Below are positions 25,228 through 34,505 of a stretch of DNA of 64,000 nt, piece after piece. The DNA comes from Saccharophagus sp. K07 (GTDB lineage: Bacteria; Pseudomonadota; Gammaproteobacteria; Pseudomonadales; Cellvibrionaceae): contig NZ_QRAI01000001.1 in assembly GCF_014336955.1 (NCBI RefSeq), positions 1,414,045-1,478,044 of the forward strand, in the 5' to 3' direction. A program made the position numbers and the translations under genes. How positions within the stretch are numbered: the stretch's first letter is position 1; each line of letters begins with the position of its first letter. The notes under the pieces were generated by a model. The model was not told the origin of the DNA, ran no database searches, and saw only the letters and a program-made list of their open reading frames with translations.

Positions 25228-27324
25228 ATGACTTTATTAAATCAACTTGCTTCGACCTTCCGCAGTGGCCGTATCGGGATTCCGCTGCTTATTCTGTCGA
25301 TTCTGGCGATGATCGTTTTGCCGCTGCCGCCGCAGCTGCTCGATGTTCTATTTACTTTCAATATTGCCATGGCGGTGCTGGTGTTGCTGGTGAGCGTCTC
25401 GTCGCGTAGCCCACTGGATTTCTCGCTGTTCCCCACGGTGATTCTGATTACCACTTTATTGCGTTTGTGTTTGAACGTGGCGTCCACGCGCGTCGTATTG
25501 CTGGAAGGACACACGGGAGCAGGAGCGGCCGGTAAAGTGATCGAGGCCTTTGGTGAAGTGGTCATCGGCGGCAATTTTATTGTCGGTCTGGTGGTATTCA
25601 TCATTTTGATGATCGTGAACTTTATCGTTATCACCAAAGGTGGCGAACGTATTTCCGAGGTGACGGCGCGTTTTACCCTGGACGCCCTGCCCGGCAAGCA
25701 AATGGCGATTGACGCCGACCTCAACGCCGGTTTGATTAACCAGAATGAAGCCAAGGCACGCCGCCAGGAAATCGCCAAAGAAGCCGACTTTTACAGCGCT
25801 ATGGATGGTGCCTCCAAATTTGTGCGCGGCGATGCAATTGCCGGAATTTTGATTCTGCTGATTAACTTGTTCGGTGGTTTTGCCATCGGCATATTTGTTC
25901 ATGGATTGAGCGCGGGTGACGCTTTCCAGCAATATGCGCTACTGTCGATTGGTGATGGTCTGGTCGCGCAGATTCCAGCGATCTTACTGTCCACCGCGGC
26001 GGCGATTATCGTTACTCGCATCAACGAATCCTCAGACATTACCACCCAGGTTCACCGCCAATTACTGGCATCACCCTCCACGCTCTATACCGTAGCCGGG
26101 ATTCTGGCGGTTATAGGTTTGGTGCCAGGTATGCCGCATATGGCGTTTCTGGGCTTCGGTGGGTTGATAGGGTTTATCGGCTGGTGTGTGGCGCGCAAAG
26201 GGCCGCCGGTGGATACGCCCAGTCAGGAAAAGCTGGATGCAATCAGCAAAGCGATGGAACAGGAACGTGCGCAGAGTCTGGTGTGGGACGATATTCCGGT
26301 GGTTGAGCGTTTATCCATTTCGCTCGGCTATAAATTGGTCAGTCTGGTGAATGAAGCCTCGGGCGCGCCCCTGGTGCAGCGCGTGCGCGGCGTGCGGCGA
26401 ACCCTGTCGGAAAACCTCGGCTTTCTGCTGCCGGAAATCCAGATCCGCGACAGCCTGCGCTTGAAGGCCTCCCAGTACAGTATCTATATCAACGGCGAAC
26501 GCATCGACGGAGCCGAGCTGCACGCCGATCGTTTGATGGCAATTCCCTCCCCCGAAATCTACGGCGAAGTGGACGGCATTTTGGGGACAGATCCGGCTTA
26601 CCGCATGCCGGTGGTGTGGATTGAACCTGCCGATAAAGCTCGCGCGCTTAATCTGGGTTATCAGGTGATCGATTGCGCCAGCGTGGTGGCGACTCATTTG
26701 AACAAGGTCATCCGTGCGCACCTACCCGATATTCTCAAACTTGATGATGTCGACCAGTTGATGCAGCGTTTGGCGCTGGTGTCACCAAAGCTGGCAGAGA
26801 CGCTCAAAGGCCAGCTCAGCCTGACCCAGCAATATCGCGTTTATCGCCAGCTAATGCAGGAAGAAGTGTCGCTGAAGGACATTGTCACCGTCGCTACGGC
26901 GCTGGTGGAAGGCAGCGAAACCACCAAAGATCCGGTGTTGCTGGCGTCTGATGTGCGCTACGCCTTGCGCCGCAGCATTATGACGAGCATCGCCGGAGAG
27001 CGTACGGAGATTTCGGTGTTTGTGTTGGATAACAACCTCGAAAATACCCTGCTCAGCGCACTCACTATTGCCCAGCAAGCGGGGCCGGTGAGTCTCGACA
27101 ATATTCCGGTTGAACCCAACCTGCTCAACCAGCTGCAGACGACCATGCCAGTGGTTAAAGAAAAACTGCGTAAAGAGGGTCATCCGCCCATTCTTGCCGT
27201 AGTGCCGCAACTGCGCCCCTTACTGGCGCGTTATGCGCGGGTGTTTTGTCACGGCTTGCACGTGATATCGCAGAATGAGATTCCTGACAACGTCAGCGTC
27301 AATATCCTCGGTACGCTGGGTTAA
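25228..27324 (+). CDS. flhA: Flagellar export gate protein FlhA
   Basis: This 698-residue protein has eight expected membrane helices over about 15-310. The conserved cytoplasmic FHIPEP loop covers VVFIILMIVNFIVITKGGER, VTARFTLDALPGKQMAIDAD and AKARRQEIAKEADFYSAMDG. A nonameric C-terminal domain receives chaperone-substrate complexes. It starts three bases after flhB and is the last flagellar gene of this unit. Confidence 0.97.
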   Translation: MTLLNQLASTFRSGRIGIPLLILSILAMIVLPLPPQLLDVLFTFNIAMAVLVLLVSVSSRSPLDFSLFPTVILITTLLRLCLNVASTRVVLLEGHTGAGAAGKVIEAFGEVVIGGNFIVGLVVFIILMIVNFIVITKGGERISEVTARFTLDALPGKQMAIDADLNAGLINQNEAKARRQEIAKEADFYSAMDGASKFVRGDAIAGILILLINLFGGFAIGIFVHGLSAGDAFQQYALLSIGDGLVAQIPAILLSTAAAIIVTRINESSDITTQVHRQLLASPSTLYTVAGILAVIGLVPGMPHMAFLGFGGLIGFIGWCVARKGPPVDTPSQEKLDAISKAMEQERAQSLVWDDIPVVERLSISLGYKLVSLVNEASGAPLVQRVRGVRRTLSENLGFLLPEIQIRDSLRLKASQYSIYINGERIDGAELHADRLMAIPSPEIYGEVDGILGTDPAYRMPVVWIEPADKARALNLGYQVIDCASVVATHLNKVIRAHLPDILKLDDVDQLMQRLALVSPKLAETLKGQLSLTQQYRVYRQLMQEEVSLKDIVTVATALVEGSETTKDPVLLASDVRYALRRSIMTSIAGERTEISVFVLDNNLENTLLSALTIAQQAGPVSLDNIPVEPNLLNQLQTTMPVVKEKLRKEGHPPILAVVPQLRPLLARYARVFCHGLHVISQNEIPDNVSVNILGTLG

Positions 27325-27332
27325 GTGGCGGC

Positions 27333-27353
27333 CGTCGATGTTATTCATCGACG
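27333..27353. terminator. Hairpin between convergent flhA and PilZ genes
   Basis: CGTCGATG (27333-27340) and CATCGACG (27346-27353) pair perfectly around TTATT. It lies nine bases after the flhA stop and overlaps the 3' end of the opposite gene, whose stop codon is in the loop. No T-run follows on either side, so it may be a weak terminator or only an RNA 3' end. Confidence 0.4.
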
Positions 27354-27712
27354 TTCGCGGAGCGTGAACTTACAGCTCTTATTTGATCCCGCGCGGCAAT
27401 CAGCACCTGAACCAGCTTGCTGTATTCGGGTGAAGGTTTAGTCAGGGTGAAGCCCGATTCAAAGAAATCTTTTTTCTTGCTTTCCCGCGACCACATGCAG
27501 ATCGCATCTATATCCAACACCGCCATTTCGTCTTCCGTAAGGCGCATTTTCAGCCGCAACGGCAGGCGCGTATCAACCTCTTGAAGGGTATCGCTGAGCA
27601 AGCGTAATCCGGTTTCGGAAAGATCGACCGCGTAGCCGAGCAGATAATCGTTATCGCGATTAAGGACTTTGATGCGGTACATGGGGAAGGTTAGACGACT
27701 GGTTCGGCGCAT
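27341..27712 (-). CDS. PilZ-domain protein, likely c-di-GMP receptor
   Basis: This 123-residue protein starts at the ATG at 27712; upstream in-frame residues look unlike the family. The N-terminal MRRTSRLTF gives the Arg-rich motif, and YAVDLSETGLRLLSD gives the D/N-x-S-x-x-G motif, the two halves of a PilZ c-di-GMP site. The middle (LPLRLKMRLTEDEMAVLDID) is beta-rich. Such proteins often slow flagellar motors when c-di-GMP is high. The position next to flhA suggests control of lateral motility, but that is inference. Confidence 0.78.
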   Translation of the reverse strand: MRRTSRLTFPMYRIKVLNRDNDYLLGYAVDLSETGLRLLSDTLQEVDTRLPLRLKMRLTEDEMAVLDIDAICMWSRESKKKDFFESGFTLTKPSPEYSKLVQVLIAARDQIRAVSSRSANVDE

Positions 27713-27929
27713 AATGATGAGTATCTTCAGTAAAAAGCGGGTTGACTGCCTATCGACAGCAACCGCACAAGCAGTAAAAAACCACGCCTGAATGCATGGA
27801 GTTCTTAATTCAAAGTTTTGAATCAATCACCCTTAAAAACAAGGCGACCAAGGGTTGGAAAAATTTAAGAAATGGCTCGTGGGCTTAGGGTATTCGCAGG
27901 ACTCACACCTTTATTGGCTGTACCTTCCC

Positions 27930-29186
27930 TTCGTCACTCTCGCGTAGCGGGAGTCCATGCCTTTCGAGTCTGCGGTTTATGGATCCCCGCTGCGCGAGGA
28001 TGACGGGGATGCACCTTTCCTTCGTCACTCTCGCGAAGCGGGAGTCCATGCCTCTCGAGTCTGCGGTTTAAGGATCCCCGCTGCGCGAGGATGACGGGGA
28101 TGCACCCTTCCCTTCGTCACTCTCGCGTAGCGGGATTCCATACCTTCGAGTCTGCGGTTTAAGGATCCCCGCTGCGCGAGGATGACGGGGCTGCACCCTT
28201 CCTTCGTCACTCTCGCGAAGCGGGAGTCCACGTCTTCGAGTCTGTGGTTTATGGATCCCTGATGCGCGAGGATGACGGGGATGCACCTTTCCTTCGTCAC
28301 TCTCGCGAAGCGGGAGTCCATGTCTTCGAGTCTGCGGTTTAAGGATCCCCGCTGCGCGAGGATGACGGGGATGCACCCTTCCCTTCGTCACTCTCGCGTA
28401 GCGGGATTCCATACCTTCGAGTCTGCGGTTTAAGGATCCCCGCTGCGCGAGGATGACGGGGCTGCACCCTTCCTTCGTCACTCTCGCGAAGCGGGAGTCC
28501 ACGTCTTCGAGTCTGTGGTTTATGGATCCCCGCTGCGCGAGGATGGCGGGGATGCACCTTTCCTTCGTCACTCTCGCGAAGCGGGAGTCCATGCCTCTCG
28601 AGTCTGCGGTTTAAGGATCCCCGCTGCGCGAGGATGACGGGGATGCACCCTTCCTTCGTCACTCTCGCGTAGCGGGATTCCATACCTTCGAGTCTGCGGT
28701 TTAAGGATCCCCGCTGCGCGAGGATGACGGGGCTGCACCCTTCCTTCGTCACTCTCGCGAAGCGGGAGTCCACGTCTTCGAGTCTGTGGTTTATGGATCC
28801 CTGATGCGCGAGGATGACGGGGCTGCACTCTTCCTTCGTCACTCTCGCGTAGCGGGAGTCCATGTCTTCGAGTCTGCGGTTTATGGATCCCCGCTGCGCG
28901 AGGATGGCGGGGATGCACCTTTCCTTCGTCACTCTCGCGAAGCGGGAGTCCATGCCTCTCGAGTCTGCGGTTTAAGGATCCCCGCTGCGCGAGGATGACG
29001 GGGATGCACCTTTCCTTCGTCACTCTCGCGAAGCGGGAGTCCATGCCTCTCGAGTCTGCGGTTTAAGGATCCCCGCTGCGCGAGGATGACGGGGCTGCAC
29101 CCTTCCTTCGTCACTCTCGCGTAGCGGGAGTCCATGCCTTCGAGTCTGCGGTTTATGGACCCCCGCTGCGCGAGGAGATGACGGTA
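27930..29186. repeat. Tandem array of 14 REPIN-like units (about 90 bp each)
   Basis: Copies begin at 27930, 28021, 28113, 28203, 28293, 28384, 28474, 28564, 28655, 28745, 28835, 28925, 29016 and 29107. Each unit has the same two inverted arms as the elements near the window start, plus a linker GGGGATGCACCCTTCCTT-like. Three unit subtypes recur in the order B-C-A with a period of 271 bp: B (GGGATTCCATACC) at 28113, 28384 and 28655, and C (GTCCACGTCTTCGAGTCTGT) at 28203, 28474 and 28745. So blocks of three units were copied together. Long minus-strand frames here exist only because the period is near a multiple of three. Confidence 0.93.
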
Positions 29187-29202
29187 TCAATAACAAAATC
29201 GT

Positions 29203-30126
29203 CTATCTCAAAGGCATTAACAACGCAACCGCATAAACCAAAGGCGCCAGCAGTGCAGTTGCTACATTCCTACCCAGGTAAGGCAGAAAATCAGAAACAA
29301 CAATCTGAGCTTGTTTCCGCAGTCCTCTGTAAGCACTGTATCCCAATGCAAGCGGTAGCAGCGTAATTGCTGCATACCATGGTGCTATGCCAATAAATAT
29401 GGCGTATGCCATTGAGATGCCAGCCGCGATTAAAAAGATTCGATAGATTTGCAAACTTGCTGACACACCATAGCGAATAGGAAATGTTTTCCGCCCTACT
29501 TTTTTATCCGCTTCAACGTCGGGCAATTGATTTAGCAGCAATAAATTGTTCACCACACAAAATGGTACAAGCGAAAGCAATAACACGTGTATCAGATGTT
29601 TTGCGGTGACCAATTCCGGCGCGGTCACGCTGATATAGGTTCCAAGCACCATCAATGGACCAAATCCCAAACCCGGCGCTATCAAGCACAGCCAAGGTTG
29701 GCGATTGAGGATGCGAGTGTAGGCAAGGATGGTGACGACTCCGATCAAACCGAGAATAAGCAATGTTGATCCGACAATGTTGACAAGTGCAACGCCTATG
29801 GCAATTGTCAGCGCGAGTGAAACGCATGCTGCTGCTAACACCCAGAACTGGGCGTGTGGTTGTTCCGGAAGTGCGCCGCTGCCACCGCTAAATGGGGTTT
29901 TATTGGTAAGTGAATCAAGACCGCTGGTAAAGTCGAAATATTCATTAAAGGTATTGGCGGCGATATGCGCAGAGACGGCTCCTATCATCACTAACACAGC
30001 TAATTTCAGGGAAATTTCACCGTGAAAATGTATGCCAGCGGCAATGCCCAGTAATACGCAAACCGGTGTGAGAAGTAAAAATGCCGGGCGCGTGGAGCGC
30101 ATTACGGCGAGAGATATAGTTGACAT
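29203..30126 (-). CDS. UbiA-family prenyltransferase (MenA-like)
   Basis: This 307-residue integral membrane protein has eight or nine hydrophobic segments. The first Asp-rich site is NTFNEYFDFTSGLDSLTNKT near residue 60 and the second is NQLPDVEADKKVGRKTFPIR near residue 195. These bind the prenyl diphosphate through magnesium. Family members attach prenyl tails to quinone or other aromatic rings. The TPFSGGSGALPEQ stretch resembles MenA-like branches more than UbiA proper. It is the last gene of the fumarate reductase-like operon, 21 bp after frdB. That hints at a quinone matched to this enzyme; the exact substrate cannot be read from sequence. Confidence 0.8.
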   Translation of the reverse strand: MSTISLAVMRSTRPAFLLLTPVCVLLGIAAGIHFHGEISLKLAVLVMIGAVSAHIAANTFNEYFDFTSGLDSLTNKTPFSGGSGALPEQPHAQFWVLAAACVSLALTIAIGVALVNIVGSTLLILGLIGVVTILAYTRILNRQPWLCLIAPGLGFGPLMVLGTYISVTAPELVTAKHLIHVLLLSLVPFCVVNNLLLLNQLPDVEADKKVGRKTFPIRYGVSASLQIYRIFLIAAGISMAYAIFIGIAPWYAAITLLPLALGYSAYRGLRKQAQIVVSDFLPYLGRNVATALLAPLVYAVALLMPLR

Positions 30127-30147
30127 AAATTAGCTCTGAAATTTTTA

Positions 30148-30906
30148 TTATTTGATTAACGCCATTTGCCGTCTCATATACGCAATCTGCTGCGCAAGCG
30201 GCAATTCCTTTGGACATACATCTTCACACCCAAGCAACGTCATACAGCCAAATACACCGCTTTCGTCACCGATAACTTGATAATAGTCAGCATCCTCGCG
30301 AGTATCGCGCGGGTCGAGTTTGAAGCGAGCGAGCTGCAATAAACCTACAGCGCCGACGAAGTCGGGGCGCATTTGTGCTGTGCCGCAGGCGGCGACGCAG
30401 CAGCCGCACTCAATACAGCGTTCCAATTCGTAGATTTTTTCCGCGAGGTCGGGATCTTGTCGCTCTTCCAGTGCGTCCAGGGAGATTGTTTCCTCTGCCC
30501 GGTGCAGCCAAGTCTGCACGCGTTCGGCCATATGGCGCATCCATTTGCCGGTATTAACTGAGAGATCGCCGATCAGTTCGAAGCCGGGCAAAGGCGCGAG
30601 TTGTACATGGTCGGGCAGATCACGGGTCAGTGTGCGACAGGCCAAAGCCGGTTTGCCGTTGATAATCATGGCGCAGCTGCCACATACACCGGCGCGGCAG
30701 ACAAAATCGAATTGCAAACTTGCATCCTGCTGTTCGCGAATTTCATTTAAGGCGATAAATAAAGTCGTGCCCTCCCCCTCCTCCACTTCAAAGGTTTGCA
30801 GATAGGGAGTGATATCCGGTTCGGAAGGGTTATGACGCAGCACGGTGATACGCAATTTGCGCGGTGTTTCCTGAGTAGCTATTTCGCGTGCAGGAATTAA
30901 ATTCAT
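30148..30906 (-). CDS. frdB: Fumarate reductase / succinate dehydrogenase iron-sulfur subunit
   Basis: This 252-residue protein has a plant-type [2Fe-2S] site (C70, C75, C78 in CRAGVCGSC, then C90). The C-terminal ferredoxin part has CIECGCCVAAC (from 164) and GCEDVCPKELP, giving a [4Fe-4S] and a [3Fe-4S] cluster. It carries electrons between the flavoprotein and the cytochrome b. Start overlaps the end of frdA by four bases. FrdB or SdhB cannot be settled by this subunit; the cytochrome type favours the fumarate reductase (QFR) group. Confidence 0.93.
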   Translation of the reverse strand: MNLIPAREIATQETPRKLRITVLRHNPSEPDITPYLQTFEVEEGEGTTLFIALNEIREQQDASLQFDFVCRAGVCGSCAMIINGKPALACRTLTRDLPDHVQLAPLPGFELIGDLSVNTGKWMRHMAERVQTWLHRAEETISLDALEERQDPDLAEKIYELERCIECGCCVAACGTAQMRPDFVGAVGLLQLARFKLDPRDTREDADYYQVIGDESGVFGCMTLLGCEDVCPKELPLAQQIAYMRRQMALIK

Positions 30907-32873
30907 ACAGGTTCCTCCTGAAAGCGCGCATTTTTGCCGCGCAGACTTTCCGGCAATAAATGTTCGAACGGCATGAGTTCCCGCTGTAATTCATAACGGT
31001 TTTTATCCTGAGCGCGCGCGGCTTCCACTTCGGCCTGACGTTGCGCAGTATGTGGATGCTCGATCCGTTCTTTCGCACCGTAGCCACGCCAACCCGGCGG
31101 TAACTCCATGCGCATGACATCCAAAGGCTCATAGCGCAACGTGGGGGCCATTTGTTCGGGATCTTCCCAGGTGGCCAGCGTCCGGCAGAGCCAGTCGCGA
31201 TCATTGCGCATGGGAAAATCCGCGCGGAAATGCGCGCCGCGACTTTCTTCACGTTGCAGAGCACCTTGCGCAATACACAGCGCGAGTTTGAGCATGCTTC
31301 CCGAGCGATAGGCGCTCACCAGTTCGGGATTGGCGCCGCGTGCGCTGCTTTTTACTCCAATATGTTTCGCGCGTTGTAACAATGACTGTAATTGAGTGAC
31401 AGCCTCCCGCAGTGCTTCACCAGTGCGATAAATGCCGACTTTTTCCGACATGATGCTGCGCATGTCTTCAATAATGCGCACGGGATTTTCCGAGCCGGTA
31501 AATGAGGAGAGTAATTTCTGCTGCGCGGCCACGGCCTGCTGAACGACGCCCGCAGAAAAACGAAAATCTGCGCTGGAGGATTCGATAAAATCGGCCATAT
31601 ATTCGCCGACGATCATGCCGCCGACCACGGTTTCCGCCAGGGAATTTCCACCCAGGCGATTAAATCCGTGCATATCCCAGCAGGCGGCTTCGCCGACTGC
31701 AAACAGGCCGCGCAATTGCGGTGATTGACCGGTGTGGTCGGTACGCACGCCGCCCATGGAATAGTGTTGTGCGGGGCGCACGGGAATGAGTTTTTCGACC
31801 GGATCTATACCGAGAAAATAGTGGCAGATTTCGTTGACCTCACGCAGGCGCGTGGTGATGTGCTCTTTGCCGAGCAAGCGAATATCCAACCATAAATGGT
31901 CGCCGAAGCGGCTTTTTACACCTTTGCCGTTGCGAATATGGTGTTCCATCCAACGGGATACCACATCGCGCGACGCCAGCTCTTTTTTCTCTGGCTCGTA
32001 TTCCGCCATAAAACGGTTGCCGTCCACATCCAGCAATAATCCGCCGTCGCCGCGACAGCCCTCGGTCACCAAAATGCCCGAGGGGACAATCGCGGTGGGA
32101 TGGAATTGAACGGCTTCCATATTGCCGAGGCTGGCGATGCCCGTTTCCAGCGCCATGGCCGCGCCCATGCCTTCGTTAATTACTGCGTTAGTGGTGGTGC
32201 GGTAAAGTCGCCCGCAACCGCCCGTAGCAATGGCCACCGCTTTGGCGATATAGACAAGCAGTTGCCCGGTGGCGAGATTGCGCACCACCGCGCCGCAACA
32301 GCGCCCGTCTTCGTGAATCAAACTCAGCGCTTCCATGCGCTCGTGGACCGGAATTTGTTCGGCAATAGCCTGGTTGCTCATGGTGTACAACAGCGAATGG
32401 CCGGTGCCATCGGATACATAACAGGTTCGCCACTTTGCGGTACCGCCAAAATTGCGCGCATCGATTAATCCGTGTGTGCCCTCGGCTTCTTTTAATGTCA
32501 CCGATTTACCATCGACCACACTGTGGCGATCGCCCGCGCGCACGCGGTTCCAGGGTACACCCCAGGCAGCAAGTTCGCGCACGGCTTTTGGCGCGGTATG
32601 CACAAACATGCGCACCACTTCCTGATCCGCGCCCCAATCGGAACCGCGCACCGTATCGAGAAAATGAACATCCTCGTTATCGCCCTGCCCCTTCACACTG
32701 TTGCCCAGGCTGGCCTGCATGCCGCCCTGCGCGGTTGCCGAATGGGAGCGTTTTGCGGGCACCAAACTTAAAACAATCGCGTCAAATCCGCGTCGGCGCA
32801 CGCCTATGGCGGTACGCAAACCCGCAAGGCCGCCGCCGATAATCAGCGCATCGGTATGCACAATTTCCATCAC
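30903..32873 (-). CDS. frdA: Fumarate reductase / succinate dehydrogenase flavoprotein subunit
   Basis: This 656-residue protein has an N-terminal FAD fold (ALIIGGGLAGLRTAIGVRRR). His44 in RSHSATAQGGMQASLGN is the covalent FAD attachment site of the family. The capping and active-site segment QFHPTAIVPSGILVTEGCRG follows, then HYSMGGVRTDHTGQ and GEAACWDMHGFNRLGGNSLA. It interconverts fumarate and succinate. Overlaps of four bases with frdC and frdB show one operon. Length is at the long end for the family, like Wolinella-type enzymes. Confidence 0.94.
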   Translation of the reverse strand: MMEIVHTDALIIGGGLAGLRTAIGVRRRGFDAIVLSLVPAKRSHSATAQGGMQASLGNSVKGQGDNEDVHFLDTVRGSDWGADQEVVRMFVHTAPKAVRELAAWGVPWNRVRAGDRHSVVDGKSVTLKEAEGTHGLIDARNFGGTAKWRTCYVSDGTGHSLLYTMSNQAIAEQIPVHERMEALSLIHEDGRCCGAVVRNLATGQLLVYIAKAVAIATGGCGRLYRTTTNAVINEGMGAAMALETGIASLGNMEAVQFHPTAIVPSGILVTEGCRGDGGLLLDVDGNRFMAEYEPEKKELASRDVVSRWMEHHIRNGKGVKSRFGDHLWLDIRLLGKEHITTRLREVNEICHYFLGIDPVEKLIPVRPAQHYSMGGVRTDHTGQSPQLRGLFAVGEAACWDMHGFNRLGGNSLAETVVGGMIVGEYMADFIESSSADFRFSAGVVQQAVAAQQKLLSSFTGSENPVRIIEDMRSIMSEKVGIYRTGEALREAVTQLQSLLQRAKHIGVKSSARGANPELVSAYRSGSMLKLALCIAQGALQREESRGAHFRADFPMRNDRDWLCRTLATWEDPEQMAPTLRYEPLDVMRMELPPGWRGYGAKERIEHPHTAQRQAEVEAARAQDKNRYELQRELMPFEHLLPESLRGKNARFQEEPV

Positions 32874-33595
32874 TCACCTCCGAGTTTGGCGGCAGGCACA
32901 TAACGCTCGCCCGCGCGGTCCGCATGTTCGATGCCAATTTTCATATAGGCCCCTAAAGTGGTAAGCCCCAGGACTATAAAGAAAATCGTGATGCCCCATT
33001 TGATCTTCTGCAAACGGCGACGATTGCGCTTGGGGTTATCGCCAAGAAAAACGCCCCACTTCAACAACAGGCGATAAAAGCCGATACCGCCGTGCAGCTC
33101 CACCGCAAACAGCATCACCAAGTAAAGCGGCCACATTCGTCCCGTCCACACGCGGTCGGATGAGGCGTAAGGGCCTATATCGCTGGGGTGAAAGGCCATT
33201 TGATAAAGATGGACTGAGGCGAGAAAAAACAGCGCAAAACCGGTGATTACCTGCAGCACCCAAAGCAGCGTGTCCGGATGGCGGAACCAGCCCAGGTGCT
33301 GGGACAGAGCGCGATACTGGCTGAAACTTGAGGGAAACTTGCGCAGCGCAAGCAATGCATGCACGGCAAACAATATAAACACCACCGCCGCCACTATGCT
33401 CACCAAAAACGGATAGGGTTTGCCGAAAATCGGCTCCCCTTCAAACATGCGAGCCACAAAATACATGGCGTCCTTGCCCAGCAAAATGCTGGACACAAAC
33501 CCCATATGTGCCCACATAAACAACACCAACAGCAGCCCGGTAACGCCCTGAATAACATCCAGGCGCGCCGGCCAACGACTGATTGGAGCAACCAT
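32870..33595 (-). CDS. frdC: Fumarate reductase cytochrome b subunit (di-haem, Wolinella type)
   Basis: This 241-residue protein has five hydrophobic segments (about 12-32, 65-85, 110-132, 155-178, 200-222). Histidines suited to two b haems lie in LFMWAHMGFVSSILLGKD, ILFAVHALLALRKFP, FFLASVHLYQMAFH and FAVELHGGIGFYR. This single-subunit five-helix form is the QFR type B, unlike the two-subunit anchor of the usual gammaproteobacterial SDH. It exchanges electrons with membrane quinone. First gene of the operon, with an FNR-like site about 90 bp upstream. Confidence 0.9.
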   Translation of the reverse strand: MVAPISRWPARLDVIQGVTGLLLVLFMWAHMGFVSSILLGKDAMYFVARMFEGEPIFGKPYPFLVSIVAAVVFILFAVHALLALRKFPSSFSQYRALSQHLGWFRHPDTLLWVLQVITGFALFFLASVHLYQMAFHPSDIGPYASSDRVWTGRMWPLYLVMLFAVELHGGIGFYRLLLKWGVFLGDNPKRNRRRLQKIKWGITIFFIVLGLTTLGAYMKIGIEHADRAGERYVPAAKLGGE

Positions 33596-33685
33596 AACAA
33601 GACCTCGTAAAGGAGTCGGTTGTGCGAACGGTACTTTATATAACTGGTTTTAGAAATGAGAAAAACGCAATGGGCGAGCTGAAAA

Positions 33686-33699
33686 TTGATTTAAATCAG
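33686..33699 (-). promoter_or_regulatory. FNR/ANR-like box upstream of the frd operon
   Basis: TTGATTTAAATCAG matches TTGAT-N4-ATCAA at 9 of 10 fixed positions. It lies 91 bases upstream of the frdC start, a normal distance for an FNR-activated promoter. The rest of 33596-33773 shows nothing else clear. Confidence 0.65.
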
Positions 33700-33773
33700 G
33701 AGTCGCCGAATTTTTGTACGACCTGAAATCCGTGATAGATCGGTCGATGTACCTCTTTGAATGTTTTTAAAGT

Positions 33774-33792
33774 CCTCTCCCTCTGGGAGAGG
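33774..33792. other. Perfect hairpin beside the IS481-like left end
   Basis: CCTCTCCC (33774-33781) and GGGAGAGG (33785-33792) pair around TCT. Such CTCTCCC/GGGAGAG hairpins are common intergenic repeats in proteobacteria. The insertion element starts within about 10 bases, so the repeat may have been its target. Confidence 0.4.
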
Positions 33793-33798
33793 ATTTAA

Positions 33799-34503
33799 GT
33801 GTGTGCAAACCGGCAACATAGGTAACAAAACAAACCGGGAACATGGGTTACACAAGTTATGGTATGAGCAAGGAGGACTTGCTTATGCCCTGGAACGAGA
33901 CTTGTGTGATGGATTTGAAGATGCAGTTGATCGCTGACTGGCTGCGACAGGAAAGCAGCATCAGTGAATTAGCCCGAGGTTATGGCTTAAGCCGCAAAAC
34001 GGTTTATAAGTGGGTGACGCGTTATCAGGATGAAGGAGCGTCTGGCCTACAAGATCGCTCACGTGCTCCCAAGCATTGCCCGCACGCGGTGGCAGATGAA
34101 GTGGCAGACAAAATATTAGCCGCAAAACGTAGCCACCCAAGCTTTGGGCCCAAGAAGGTTATGGACCTGCTGCGCCGCAAGCAGCCTCAGGTTAGCTGGC
34201 CAGCAGATAGTACGGCGGGAGACCTGCTGAAGGCTGCGGGACTGGTAAAAAATCGGCGCTACAAGAAGCCTTATCCAGCTGACCCTCAACCTTTTGAGTT
34301 GGGAGACCGCAACAATGCGTTATGGAGCGTGGATTACAAAGGACAATACCCGACAACCAATGGTCGTTGGTGTTACCCGTTGACGCTGACCGACAATGGC
34401 AGTCGTTATCTGCTGTGTTCTCAAGGTGTAACGGCTACGGATTATGCGCAAGCCAAGCCCATTCTTGAATGGACGTTCAAGAAATACGGGTTACCTGAAG
34501 GCA
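33799..34503 (+). mobile_element. Truncated IS481-family insertion sequence
   Basis: The left end TGTGTGCAAACCGGCAACAT, and the nearby imperfect echo AAACCGGGAACATGGGTTAC, look like IS481-family termini. The transposase reading frame breaks off near 34500, where it runs into an adhesin-like gene on the other strand. No matching right end is seen. The element is therefore a 5' remnant, and the boundary at each side is approximate to a few bases. Confidence 0.75.
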
Positions 34504-34505
34504 TA
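33885..34505 (+). pseudogene. IS481-family transposase, 3'-truncated
   Basis: From the ATG at 33885 (ribosome site AGGAGG) the frame gives about 205 residues of an IS481 transposase. A helix-turn-helix is at about 10-60 (SSISELARGYGLSRKTVYKW, VTRYQDEGASGLQDRSRAPK), followed by the start of the rve/DDE domain (LWSVDYKGQYPTTNGRWCYP, LTLTDNGSRYLLCSQ). It then reaches FKKYGLPEG, where the family continues with a second acidic segment. Here the frame turns into antisense of the adjacent gene. The first catalytic Asp (in WSVDYKG) is present; the second Asp (of the family's TDNG segment) and the Glu are lost. It cannot be active. Confidence 0.85.

Noticed and set aside
28025..29135. Long minus-strand coding frames with a 30-residue repeat
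   Set aside because: They arise because the repeat unit is about 90 bp and lacks stops in some frames; the same peptides appear wherever the element occurs, in several frames.
27930..29186. CRISPR array
   Set aside because: Units of about 90 bp are nearly identical over their full length; there are no unique spacers and no cas genes.
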